Shown here: one piece after another, positions 1 to 8,184 of the stretch | How the letters are laid out: the number at the start of each line of letters is the position of its first letter | How positions within the stretch are numbered: position 1 is the first letter of the stretch | NCBI RefSeq assembly: GCF_011947265.1 | Contig: NZ_JAATHD010000016.1 | Location: 62,001 to 126,000 of the forward strand | Direction of reading: 5' to 3' | Source of the DNA: Paenibacillus sp. HB172176 | GTDB taxonomy: Bacteria > Bacillota > Bacilli > Paenibacillales > Paenibacillaceae | Length of the DNA: 64,000 nt | Translations under genes and position numbers: made by a program | Notes under the pieces: generated by a model | The model's database searches: none | Told to the model about the DNA's origin: nothing | The model's input: the letters and a program-made list of their open reading frames with translations, nothing else

Positions 1-961
1 CCAAATCTCCTGCTTGAATGGAACCACCGACGATAAGTCCCTTAGCTCCCGAGCAATAGATGCTTCTGCCAGCTTTGACCATTGAATGCATAATGCTTTG
101 AGAAACAATGACATCCTCGGCGGCATACACATTTCCTTCTTGCACGAACGAACATTTAACATTGCGTCCCGCTTTCACAAAGCCTTTGCCGCTCGCCATA
201 ATGCCACCGGTAATATCGATCGACCCCTCAGATTCCAACTCCGCGCCTTCAACGCCTCCGACCACCCGGATATCTCCTGAAGCTTTCACCCGGAAGCCGT
301 TCAGCACATTTCCTCGAATGACGACCGTACCCACAAAATCGATGTTGCCGACACTGTAATTGACGTCGCCATTCACTTCATAGACGGGGAATACATTAAT
401 CTTGCTTTTGTCGGTTATCGTTATCAATCCGTCCAGCGCGGCATACATCGCGGTCTGCTCATTATTAAGCACAACGTTTTTGCCAAGCTTGAATCTGGCG
501 CGTTTGCCAAGCTTCGATGCCAGCTCTTCTCCGGTAACCGTCATTCCCGCCTCGCCTTCAAGCGGTTCCACGAGCTCAGCAATGAGCATTCCGCGCGTGA
601 CATTTTTGAGGTTCGATACTTCCTTGAGATTCACCTTGCCGTTTTGTTCTTTCGACGGCTTCTGATCGTTATCGCTCATATCGTAGACAAATCGCACCGT
701 GCCGTCCTTCCCGGGCAAAGCGTTCTTCCCTTGAGCGACGAGGGTTTGCTCTTTGCAAAATGCAAGCGGCAACTTGCAAATCTCGTTCAAGACATCGAGC
801 TTGATACCGAAGACCACGCCATGGCTTTTAAGAAAGGATTCCAGATCGCCCGGCCGGCATTCAAATTCATCCGACATTTTGGAGAATGTTAGAAAAGCGG
901 ACAGCTTGTCAGCGGAAGTCTGTACGCGAAGATAAGATTCCAGATCTGATGAGTCCATCAT
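1..961 (-). CDS. FapA-family (DUF342) polymer-binding protein, C-terminal part outside window
   Basis: The 3' end is cut by the left window edge; about 320 N-terminal residues are visible. The start is the first of two tandem ATGs (961 and 958), six bases after TAGGAGG. The N-terminal part carries the family's ALPGKDGTVRF stretch near residue 85, followed by regular Gly-Asp-Val repeats (GDVNYSVGNIDF, GDIRVVGGVEGAELESEGSI, NVYAAEDVIVSQS) expected for the right-handed beta-helix of DUF342. FapA-type proteins are annotated as flagellar assembly protein A or cell-envelope regulators; the biochemical role is not well defined. It follows sigD by 17 bp, so it is very likely the last or next-to-last gene of the fla/che operon. 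The family call is firm, the function is not. Confidence 0.85.
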   Translation of the reverse strand, partial: MMDSSDLESYLRVQTSADKLSAFLTFSKMSDEFECRPGDLESFLKSHGVVFGIKLDVLNEICKLPLAFCKEQTLVAQGKNALPGKDGTVRFVYDMSDNDQKPSKEQNGKVNLKEVSNLKNVTRGMLIAELVEPLEGEAGMTVTGEELASKLGKRARFKLGKNVVLNNEQTAMYAALDGLITITDKSKINVFPVYEVNGDVNYSVGNIDFVGTVVIRGNVLNGFRVKASGDIRVVGGVEGAELESEGSIDITGGIMASGKGFVKAGRNVKCSFVQEGNVYAAEDVIVSQSIMHSMVKAGRSIYCSGAKGLIVGGSIQAGDL

Positions 962-978
962 ACGCCTCCTCCTAATCG

Positions 979-1764
979 CTATTGCTGCATTAATTGATCT
1001 TTATATTTAGCCAATGCTCCTCTAAGCCGCAAGATCGCCTTAGAATGGAGTTGGGAAATTCGCGATGGTGACAAATTCATAACTTCAGCTATCTCGCTGA
1101 GGGATAATTCTTCATAGTAGAATAGGGATACCACAATTCGTTCTTTCTCGGTTAGACGGTCAATGCCTTTCACCAGCGATTCTTTCAAATAATATTCATG
1201 CGCTTTATGATCAGGATTTTTTGCTTTATCGTCCACCAGCAATGACATGCGGGTCTCGGATTCTTCTTCACGAATCGGATCTTCAAGCGAGCATATCGTC
1301 GCCACGGATATATCCTGCAGCATTATGGCAAATTCCTTCTCGGAAATTTGCAAATATTGACTGACTTCCGCGTCGGTGACGGATCGCATCAGTTTCTGCT
1401 CAAGATGCTGATACGCCTCTTCGACTCGTTTCGCTTTCTCGCGGACCGATCTGGGAACCCAGTCTCCTTGCCTGAGACCATCGATAATACTGCCTCGTAT
1501 TCGCCAGGAAGCATAGGTCTCGAACTGCAGTCCGCGCTGATAATCGAATTTCTCTATCGCATCAATGAGACCCATTACGCCGTTGCTCGCAAGATCATCC
1601 TTTATGATGTTTTTGGGAAGTCCAATCGCCATGCGGTTCGTAACAAATTCAACAAGCGGCAAGTAATTTTCGATTAGCTGCTTTTTCGCCTCATGATTCC
1701 CGCATTCTTTCCATGCCTGCCACAGATCGAAGTAGGTCAATTGAGGGGCTTTCAACTCAGTCAT
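979..1764 (-). CDS. sigD: RNA polymerase sigma factor SigD/FliA (sigma-28)
   Basis: 261 residues, the normal length for sigma-28. Region 2 is visible (ENYLPLVEFVTNRM; GLIDAIEKFDYQRGLQFETY; YASWRIRGSIIDGLRQGDWV) and is followed by the PRSVREKAKR segment typical of FliA/WhiG. Region 4 ends with the helix-turn-helix LSLSEIAEVMNLSPSRISQL near residues 220-240. It directs transcription of late flagellar and motility genes. The ATG follows AGGAGAG and lies 4 bp after the upstream unknown membrane gene. In Bacillus subtilis sigD also sits at the 3' end of the fla/che operon, where its expression depends on how far the operon is transcribed; the same arrangement is seen here. No anti-sigma factor FlgM gene is in the window. 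Confidence 0.97.
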   Translation of the reverse strand: MTELKAPQLTYFDLWQAWKECGNHEAKKQLIENYLPLVEFVTNRMAIGLPKNIIKDDLASNGVMGLIDAIEKFDYQRGLQFETYASWRIRGSIIDGLRQGDWVPRSVREKAKRVEEAYQHLEQKLMRSVTDAEVSQYLQISEKEFAIMLQDISVATICSLEDPIREEESETRMSLLVDDKAKNPDHKAHEYYLKESLVKGIDRLTEKERIVVSLFYYEELSLSEIAEVMNLSPSRISQLHSKAILRLRGALAKYKDQLMQQ

Positions 1765-1768
1765 CGAC

Positions 1769-2206
1769 TCACTCTCCTGTCAGGTGACGTAATGCCTTTG
1801 CTAGTTCTTCTGGTTGTTTGTTATTTGACGTCGACACGAGCTGGGGAGGAGAGAGCGGCTTGAAGCCTTCTGACTTCCCGTCCTTGCCCGGCTCTCCATT
1901 CGCATTCGCGCCTTGCAGTTGTTCCTTCAACATTGCATTCAGATCCTCTGACTCATCGGGCGTTGACAGATCAAGCTGACCGCCTTTATCCTCCTGCTCG
2001 TCTTCTATTTCGCCGATTAGCGCAGGCGGCTTCAATATGATGCCAAGCGCGCCTCTCGCCGCGTAGCCAAGCACGAAGAAGGTTGCGCATGCATACAGAG
2101 CCCGAATCATAATAACAGACCACGGATTATCGCTATAGGAGAACAGGACTGTAAGTCCGATTCCAAGCAAACCGAAAGCTGCGTTCCATCGCCAAGTTCC
2201 CAGCAT
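1769..2206 (-). CDS. Uncharacterised membrane protein between cheD and sigD
   Basis: 145 residues, not recognised as a named family. Residues about 8-30 and 33-58 form two hydrophobic segments (FGLLGIGLTVLFSY; ALYACATFFVLGYAARGALG). A cytosolic-looking acidic and polar tail follows, ending in KQPEELAKALRHLTGE, which resembles a short conserved amphipathic end. The ATG lies 1 bp after the cheD stop with AAGGAG six to seven bases upstream, and the gene ends 4 bp before sigD, so it is translated as part of the operon. Bacillus subtilis has swrB, a small membrane protein, after sigD rather than before it. Similarity to SwrB cannot be judged here. A role in flagellar assembly or in tuning sigD is inferred only from position. 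Confidence 0.8.
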   Translation of the reverse strand: MLGTWRWNAAFGLLGIGLTVLFSYSDNPWSVIMIRALYACATFFVLGYAARGALGIILKPPALIGEIEDEQEDKGGQLDLSTPDESEDLNAMLKEQLQGANANGEPGKDGKSEGFKPLSPPQLVSTSNNKQPEELAKALRHLTGE

Positions 2207-2207
2207 A

Positions 2208-2702
2208 TTAAAACTCCTTTATTCCATACTGCACGCTTTTGACAAACAGCTTGCCGGTTATGCTGTCGAGTTCGATTGTGCGCCCGTAATTGCTGCCGGT
2301 ATCCTGCGCTAGCACCGGAATATGATAGTGCTTCATCAAAGCCGTGCATGACTCAACGTTCCGCGGTCCGATTCTTAGCGTGTCCGATTGTCCCGAGAGG
2401 GCGAACATTTGCGCGCCGCCCGCCATCTTCGCTTGCAATCGATCCAATCTTGCGCCAACGGCGAGCATACGATCCAGCAGTTCAGGAATTGCCGTATCCG
2501 CGTATTTGGCCGTATTGAAAGAGGATTCGCGCGCAATCTCAGAGGAAGGAAGCATAACATGAGCCATGCCGGCAATTTTGGATCTCGGATCGAACAAGGT
2601 AAGTCCGACGCAAGAGCCCAACCCGGTCGTTTTTAATAGAGCCCCGTCAACAGCTATATTAAGATCTGCCATGCCAACCTTGATCTGCAATTGTCCTGTC
2701 AT
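2208..2702 (-). CDS. cheD: Chemoreceptor glutamine deamidase CheD
   Basis: 164 residues. It contains the CheD signature GLGSCVGLTLFDPRSKIAGM, with the catalytic Cys in GSCVG and the His in MAHVMLP about 15 residues later, plus GGAQMF and the NVESC region. CheD deamidates specific glutamines on methyl-accepting chemotaxis proteins and, in Bacillus, binds and stimulates CheC. Its ATG overlaps the cheC stop by 4 bp (ATGA), which suggests translational coupling and a matched stoichiometry with CheC. The next gene starts 1 bp after the stop. Both partners of the CheC/CheD adaptation circuit are therefore present and co-expressed. Confidence 0.96.
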   Translation of the reverse strand: MTGQLQIKVGMADLNIAVDGALLKTTGLGSCVGLTLFDPRSKIAGMAHVMLPSSEIARESSFNTAKYADTAIPELLDRMLAVGARLDRLQAKMAGGAQMFALSGQSDTLRIGPRNVESCTALMKHYHIPVLAQDTGSNYGRTIELDSITGKLFVKSVQYGIKEF

Positions 2703-3322
2703 TCTTGACCGACTCCTAATGCCCTGAAAATTTTGTTGAACGATTCCGGGTCAGGGATTAGGAAGAAATGGCCTTCGAGCGATTCGCAATCTTCCAGGAA
2801 CGTCGTCTCGATCAGCAAGGCCGAATCTCCCATCTCGCCATATTGCATCAAGCCGTAACTAAGAATCGCTCCAGCCATGTCATGGGCAATGCCGGGCACG
2901 GACGGCTGCATGCTAAGCTGAGTGAAATCCGCTAGCGAAGACAAGTAAGAGCCTGCCAGAATATTGCCTATTTCGCAAATCGCGGACAGCTCCATTTCCG
3001 AATAGCTCTCTTCCTCATCCTCATGACGCATGGAGAGCAGCTGACGCAGAATTCGCTTGGCGGACTGTTCCTCAATAATGAAAAACATGTTGCCGGGCGC
3101 CTCTCCCTCCACGCGGAGGAATACCGCCAGCACGATCTGCTCCGAGCCGCCGACTCGCTCCGCCACCTCCTCGAAGGCAAGCAGACTGACCTTCGGCACC
3201 GCCATATCAACGGGCTTGCCCAGCAGCTTGGACAACGCGGTGGCCGCATTGCCCGCTCCAATATTGCCGACTTCCTTCAACACATCGAGTTCAAAGGCTT
3301 CAAATGAATTAAATCCCGCCAC
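2699..3322 (-). CDS. cheC: CheY-P phosphatase CheC
   Basis: 207 residues beginning at a GTG that lies 3 bp after the cheW stop, with GAGGT from the cheW end as the ribosome binding site. Two CheC/CheX/FliY phosphatase motifs are visible: ELDVLKEVGNIGAGNAATAL near residue 12 and ELSAICEIGNILAGSYLSSL near residue 108. Each has the Glu-x2-Asn pair that positions the attacking water. CheC dephosphorylates CheY-P weakly and is activated by CheD, encoded in the overlapping next gene. Together with FliY it provides CheY-P removal in a Gram-positive system without CheZ. Confidence 0.96.
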   Translation of the reverse strand: MAGFNSFEAFELDVLKEVGNIGAGNAATALSKLLGKPVDMAVPKVSLLAFEEVAERVGGSEQIVLAVFLRVEGEAPGNMFFIIEEQSAKRILRQLLSMRHEDEEESYSEMELSAICEIGNILAGSYLSSLADFTQLSMQPSVPGIAHDMAGAILSYGLMQYGEMGDSALLIETTFLEDCESLEGHFFLIPDPESFNKIFRALGVGQE

Positions 3323-3325
3323 GGC

Positions 3326-3787
3326 TTATACCTCTAGCTGCTCAAGTCGAATAATCTCGTTTTTGTTAAGAACTTCAGACAAGTTGAGCATGATGAGCAA
3401 GCGTCCTTCCCCGAGTTTTGCTATGCCGCGCAAATACTTCGCTTTAATCCCTCCAACAACCTCCGGCGGCGAATCAATCGTGTCCGTATCGATATCGATA
3501 ACGTCATTTGCCGAGTCGACCATAAATCCAACCTCAAGCTCATTGGCCGCGACAACAATGATTCGCGAATTTTCCGTAGGCTCCGTCTCGGAAAGATTAA
3601 AACGTCCCCTAAGATCGATGACCGGCACAACGACGCCGCGCAAATTAATGACGCCTTTGATGAAGTCGGCCGTTTTGGGAACACGGGTAATCGGGGAAAG
3701 TCTTTCAATGGTGCGAACCTTGTCCACTTCGATTCCGTACTCTTCCTTGCCAAGCGCGAACACGATAACCTTCAATTCTTCTCCCAT
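3326..3787 (-). CDS. cheW: Chemotaxis coupling protein CheW
   Basis: 153 residues from the ATG of MGEELKVIVFALGKEEYGI, which follows GGAGG closely. A longer reading starting at 3826 would overlap cheA and has no ribosome binding site. The protein is one CheW/SH3-like domain with VDKVRTIERLSPITRVPKT and INLRGVVVPVIDLRGRF, the conserved receptor and kinase contact regions. It bridges chemoreceptors to CheA in the membrane-bound signalling array. It sits between cheA and cheC in the operon, as in Bacillus subtilis. Confidence 0.96.
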   Translation of the reverse strand: MGEELKVIVFALGKEEYGIEVDKVRTIERLSPITRVPKTADFIKGVINLRGVVVPVIDLRGRFNLSETEPTENSRIIVVAANELEVGFMVDSANDVIDIDTDTIDSPPEVVGGIKAKYLRGIAKLGEGRLLIMLNLSEVLNKNEIIRLEQLEV

Positions 3788-3800
3788 TGCAAAAACCTCC

Positions 3801-5876
3801 TTATTTGATAAGTGCGTTTGGATCAATGATTAATGCGACATAGCCGTCGCCAAGTATCGTTGCTCCGGATATGGCGGGAATATGCGACAAGAAGCCGCCT
3901 AATGATTTCAGTACGATTTCGCTTTGGCCGATAAACTCGTCCACCATGACCGCAGCCCATTTATCGCCTTTGCGAATGACGATGATTTCCGTTTCTTCCT
4001 CTGCGCTTTCATCGAAATCGGGAGATTCGAGCACCTTGCTGAGCGAGATTAGCGGGATAATCGATTCCCGGAATTGAATCATGGAATTGCCATGAACATT
4101 CAAGATGCTTTCGCGCTTGATCACGCCTGTCTCCACAATGGAAGAAAGCGGCACCGCATACTTCTCGGAGCCTAGCTGAATCAGCATTGCAGCTATAATA
4201 GACAGTGTTAGCGGCAGCTGCACGGAAAATTTCGTTCCTTGTCCCTGCACCGAATGAATCGTGACATTGCCGCCAAGCGATGTAATCTTGGTTTTAACGA
4301 CATCAAGCCCTACTCCGCGGCCGGAAATATCTGAAATTTTGTCTGCCGTGCTAAAGCCAGGCGCGAAAATCAACATGTTTATTTCATCGGAAGTCAAGCG
4401 ATTCGCTTCTTCTTCGGTAATAACGCCGTTCTTGATTGCAGTCTTAAGCACTCTCTCTTGATTAATCCCGCGACCGTCTTCCTCGACCTCGATAAACACA
4501 TTGTTGCCGCTGTGGAACGCTCTTAAGTGAATGGTCCCCGTCTCCGGTTTCCCGACAGCGAGCCGCTCCTCGGGCGTTTCTAAACCGTGGTCAACCGAAT
4601 TCCGCAACAGATGCACAAGAGGATCTCCGATTTCATCGATAACCGTGCGGTCAAGCTCCGTATCCGCGCCGGTGATGACGAGCTCCATCTTCTTGTCCAA
4701 TGATTTCGCCAGATCTCTTATCATTCTCGGGAATCGATTGAACACGGAGTCCACGGGCACCATGCGAAGCTTTAGCACGATATTCTGCAAATCGGAGGAA
4801 ACGCGAGTCATATGCTCCACCGTTTCGGTCAGTTCGTTGCGCTTAATCTCGCTGGCAAGCTGCTCCAATCGAACACGGTCGATCAACAGCTCACTGAATA
4901 AATTCATCAACAGATCCAGTCGATCGATATCGACACGAATCGTGCGAGTCGCAACGGCGGCCGGCGCTGCGCCGGACTTGCTCTTGGCCGGCTCCGCTTT
5001 CTTCTCCTGGGCGGCCTTGACTTCCTTCGTTTCCGCTTTTGCCGGTTCGGCCACAGCAACTGCTTCTGAAGCCGCGGCGGCCGGCGCAGTTGTCATTGCA
5101 ATCAGCGATTCCTCGTCCAGAGGCGTAACAATCGCTTCTTTGATTTCAGATATGCGGCTGATTTGTTCAGACAGCCCCTCCTGCGGAAGCGATGATATGA
5201 CGAAAACCGTGAAGGAACGATCGAACTTCTCCTGCTCCAAGTCCTGCACGGAGGGCTCCGACTTTACGATTTCGCTCGTCCGCTCCAGTAAATCGAACAC
5301 CATATAGGCTCTTGCTGCCTTGAGTACGCATGTATCATCAAGAGTAATCCTGATGTAGTAAGGCTGTTGGCCGCTGCCAATCGCCTGTTGCAGAATTGAA
5401 GACTGGAACTGGTCAAGCAGCACGACACCGGATGAAGCCGATTGGACTTGAGCCGGGACATTCCCCTCGGAAGCGTTGTCAGCATTCGATTGATAATCAT
5501 TATGAAATATTTTTTGCAGAGAAGCGACAATTGCCGTTACATCCGCTTTCCCTGTCCCTCCGCCGATAATATCCTGCACCATGGCCTCGAGTGCGTCCAA
5601 GCCTTTGAATAAGGTATCGAAAATAAAGCTGTCCATCTTCAGCTTGTCATTGCGGACAAGGTCCAGCACGTTCTCCATCTCGTGAGTAAGCGAGGCCAAA
5701 TCCTCGAATCCCATCGTTGCCGACATACCCTTGAGCGTATGCGCGGAACGGAAAATGGTTTGCACGATGCTGATATCCTCCGGGCTATTTTCGAGCTTTA
5801 GCAGATTTTCGTTCAAGGATTGCAGATGATCGTTCGATTCGTCGATAAACATGGACAAATACGCATTCATATCCAT
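3801..5876 (-). CDS. cheA: Chemotaxis histidine kinase CheA
   Basis: 691 residues. The HPt domain carries the phospho-accepting His46 in RSAHTLKGMSATMG. A CheY/CheB-binding P2-like region follows, then an Ala/Lys/Glu-rich linker at about 260-310. Next come the dimerisation helices (TIRVDIDRLDLLMNLFSELL), the ATPase domain with the N box HLLRNSVDHGLET, G1 EEDGRGI, and FSTADKISDISGRGVGLDVV, and a C-terminal CheW-like regulatory domain (LPLTLSIIAAMLIQLGSEKY). It phosphorylates CheY and CheB in response to receptors. The ATG follows AGGAGGTG. It lies 41 bp after cheB and is followed by cheW. Confidence 0.97.
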   Translation of the reverse strand: MDMNAYLSMFIDESNDHLQSLNENLLKLENSPEDISIVQTIFRSAHTLKGMSATMGFEDLASLTHEMENVLDLVRNDKLKMDSFIFDTLFKGLDALEAMVQDIIGGGTGKADVTAIVASLQKIFHNDYQSNADNASEGNVPAQVQSASSGVVLLDQFQSSILQQAIGSGQQPYYIRITLDDTCVLKAARAYMVFDLLERTSEIVKSEPSVQDLEQEKFDRSFTVFVISSLPQEGLSEQISRISEIKEAIVTPLDEESLIAMTTAPAAAASEAVAVAEPAKAETKEVKAAQEKKAEPAKSKSGAAPAAVATRTIRVDIDRLDLLMNLFSELLIDRVRLEQLASEIKRNELTETVEHMTRVSSDLQNIVLKLRMVPVDSVFNRFPRMIRDLAKSLDKKMELVITGADTELDRTVIDEIGDPLVHLLRNSVDHGLETPEERLAVGKPETGTIHLRAFHSGNNVFIEVEEDGRGINQERVLKTAIKNGVITEEEANRLTSDEINMLIFAPGFSTADKISDISGRGVGLDVVKTKITSLGGNVTIHSVQGQGTKFSVQLPLTLSIIAAMLIQLGSEKYAVPLSSIVETGVIKRESILNVHGNSMIQFRESIIPLISLSKVLESPDFDESAEEETEIIVIRKGDKWAAVMVDEFIGQSEIVLKSLGGFLSHIPAISGATILGDGYVALIIDPNALIK

Positions 5877-5917
5877 ACACTTGCACCTCCTGTTAGAATA
5901 ATCGATTTCAATTCCGC

Positions 5918-7276
5918 TTATTGCTGCAGCACGGCTTCTGTAAGCTCCTTCGCAATTGCATGAAGCGGCAATACAGTTTTCACATAGCCGCTCTCGAATG
6001 CCGCGCGGGGCATGCCGTACACGATACAGGTCTCTTCCGACTCGGCAATCAGCGATACCGCGCCGCCTTCCGAGAGAAGCTTCAATCCCTTGGCGCCGTC
6101 GCTGCCCATCCCGGTCATGACAACCGCATGACGGGAAAGCTCGGGAAACTCCGCAACGGATTCGAACATGACATCGACCGATGGCCGATGTCCATTGCGT
6201 TGAGGCGAATCGGTCAGCTTGACAAAATAACTGCCGGACTTCTTCGCGAGCTCAAGATGGAAGCCTCCAGGCGCGATATAGACAAAGCCCGCCCTTACTT
6301 CCATATTCTGCTCGGCTTCAACGACATGGAGAGCAGAGAAGCTGTCGAGTCGCTGCGCCAATGATCTCGTGAACTTGGGAGGCATATGCTGAACGACGAA
6401 TACGGGTGCCGGAAAATCGGCTGGCAATGAGCAGATGACTTCATTAAGCGCTCTTGGACCTCCCGTAGATGTGCCGATGGCGACGAAATGTTTAAAGCTG
6501 CCGCCCACCCGTTTCTTGCCTTCCGGAGCCGAAGACCCGGCACTCGCTTTAGCAGCCGTCTTTTGCTCGGCCTTGCCTGCTGATTCAGACGGGTTAATCG
6601 GCTTTTGGACCCGTTCAGACCGCGTTGCGTCAACAAGCCTGGATGATTGCTTGGGAGGCTGTGATAATTTGAATTCGCCAGGTCGCAGCTGCGGGCTTTC
6701 GGCTTTTTTTTCTCGCTTTGGTATATGTAAAGAAGCGGGTTTAGGTTGAAGTCTCGTTTCGCTTCTGCCTGTCGCCGGCTTCTGATCCTTCTCAGCTTGC
6801 TGCCGCTCATCCGCTGCAGCGGTCTCCTGCTTGCTGGACTGCTGCTCCAGCAATTGAACGGATTTGCTTTTGCTAGCAAGCACCGCCGCCTTCAGCTTCT
6901 CCAGCAAGACGATTCCCACTTGGGAAATATCATCTCCGGAACCCGAAACGGAGGGCTTGCGGATAAAATCAAACGCTCCATATTGCAATGCCTTTATCGT
7001 ATCTCTGGTGTTGTTCTCGCTAATCCCCGACAACATGATGACGGGAGCAGGCGAGGTTTGCATAATGAGTCGCAGCGCCTCGATGCCGTTCATCTCCGGC
7101 ATCTCCAAATCCATCGTAATAACATCGGGCTTATGCTTTAGCGCCGCATTCACCGCTTCCATGCCGTTAACGGCGGTTCCCGCTATGATGAACTGCCCAT
7201 CCTTCGTGATTAAATCACTAATGATCTGCCTCATGAACGCAGAGTCGTCAACGACCAATACGCGATAAGAAGTCAT
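5918..7276 (-). CDS. cheB: Chemoreceptor methylesterase/deamidase response regulator CheB
   Basis: 452 residues from the ATG of MTSYRVLVVDDSAF, preceded by GAGGAGGGG. An upstream in-frame start at 7306 would overlap flhG. The receiver domain has Asp56 in VITMDLEMPEMNG. The C-terminal methylesterase has the catalytic triad Ser in AIGTSTGGPRAL, His in VVQHMPPKFT and Asp in MTGMGSDGAKG. Between them lies a long linker (about residues 140-265) rich in Lys, Gln, Ser, Pro and Ala, so the protein is about 100 residues longer than many CheB proteins. It removes methyl groups from receptors when phosphorylated by CheA. Confidence 0.96.
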   Translation of the reverse strand: MTSYRVLVVDDSAFMRQIISDLITKDGQFIIAGTAVNGMEAVNAALKHKPDVITMDLEMPEMNGIEALRLIMQTSPAPVIMLSGISENNTRDTIKALQYGAFDFIRKPSVSGSGDDISQVGIVLLEKLKAAVLASKSKSVQLLEQQSSKQETAAADERQQAEKDQKPATGRSETRLQPKPASLHIPKREKKAESPQLRPGEFKLSQPPKQSSRLVDATRSERVQKPINPSESAGKAEQKTAAKASAGSSAPEGKKRVGGSFKHFVAIGTSTGGPRALNEVICSLPADFPAPVFVVQHMPPKFTRSLAQRLDSFSALHVVEAEQNMEVRAGFVYIAPGGFHLELAKKSGSYFVKLTDSPQRNGHRPSVDVMFESVAEFPELSRHAVVMTGMGSDGAKGLKLLSEGGAVSLIAESEETCIVYGMPRAAFESGYVKTVLPLHAIAKELTEAVLQQ

Positions 7277-7302
7277 CGTTTCCCCTCCTCGAATCCAAAG
7301 GA

Positions 7303-8184
7303 TCACCTTGATAGTCTAAAAAATTTAGTTAAAAATCCTTTGACGCCCCCGCTGTCGGAACGTGTTCCCGGAATCTCCAAGAAGTTTTTTGCGATCCTTG
7401 TTACGGCAGCAGTTGCATCTGTATGCGGAAAAGCGATCAGAAACGGAATTTGTCTTTTGACCGCTTTCGAGACATTGGAATCATCCGCAACAATGCCAAG
7501 CATGGGGAGCTCGAATTGCAGAAAACGGTTCGTGACCAAATTCATCTTCTGGGCCGTTTCTCTTCCTTCCCTGTGATCGATCGCACGATTCACGATCAAT
7601 TTAAAATCAACACCCATGCCCATTCCGCTAACCATCTTAATAAGTGCGTAGGCATCGGTAATCGATGTGGGCTCCGGAGTCGTCACGACAATTGTTTCCT
7701 GAGCCGCCCCGATGAACTTGACGGTTTCCTTCGACAGGCCGGCCCCTGTATCGAAGAGGATGACATCATACTGTCCATGAAGCTTTTCGATCTCCCCGGC
7801 AAAACGATTGAGCTGATCTTCGGTCAGATCGATCAAATCGCTGAACCCTGAGCCTCCGGCAATATAATGCAGCCCCTCGGGTCCGAGCTGAATAATTTCC
7901 CATATCGTTTTCTCTTGTTTGAGCAAATGGTACAGACTGTATGTGGAGGATCTGCCCATCAACACATCGATATTCGCCATTCCGATATCGGCATCGAACA
8001 CGAGAACTCTCTTTCCCAATCGCTGCAGCGCCAATGCAAAATTCAAACTGAAATTGGATTTGCCCACTCCGCCTTTGCCGCTTGTGACGGTAACAATTCT
8101 CGAAGCAGTCTGAAGCTCTGTCGGATCCTGCCGGCTGACCAAATGGCGCAATGCTTCCGCTTGATCATTCATCATGGGGGTCAC
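7303..8184 (-). CDS. flhG: Flagellar number/placement ATPase FlhG (YlxH, MinD-like)
   Basis: 293 residues. It has the deviant Walker A of ParA/MinD ATPases (VTSGKGGVGKSNFSLNFAL), a switch region FDADIGMANIDVLMG and DVILFDTGAGLS. The C-terminal segment (TRIAKNFLEIP) is not clearly a membrane-targeting helix. FlhG partners with FlhF to control flagellar number and position, and in Bacillus interacts with C-ring proteins FliM/FliY. Its start overlaps the 3' end of flhF by about 20 bp. The first of several near-terminal Met codons is used here; M4 or M5 are alternatives. Confidence 0.95.
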   Translation of the reverse strand: MTPMMNDQAEALRHLVSRQDPTELQTASRIVTVTSGKGGVGKSNFSLNFALALQRLGKRVLVFDADIGMANIDVLMGRSSTYSLYHLLKQEKTIWEIIQLGPEGLHYIAGGSGFSDLIDLTEDQLNRFAGEIEKLHGQYDVILFDTGAGLSKETVKFIGAAQETIVVTTPEPTSITDAYALIKMVSGMGMGVDFKLIVNRAIDHREGRETAQKMNLVTNRFLQFELPMLGIVADDSNVSKAVKRQIPFLIAFPHTDATAAVTRIAKNFLEIPGTRSDSGGVKGFLTKFFRLSR

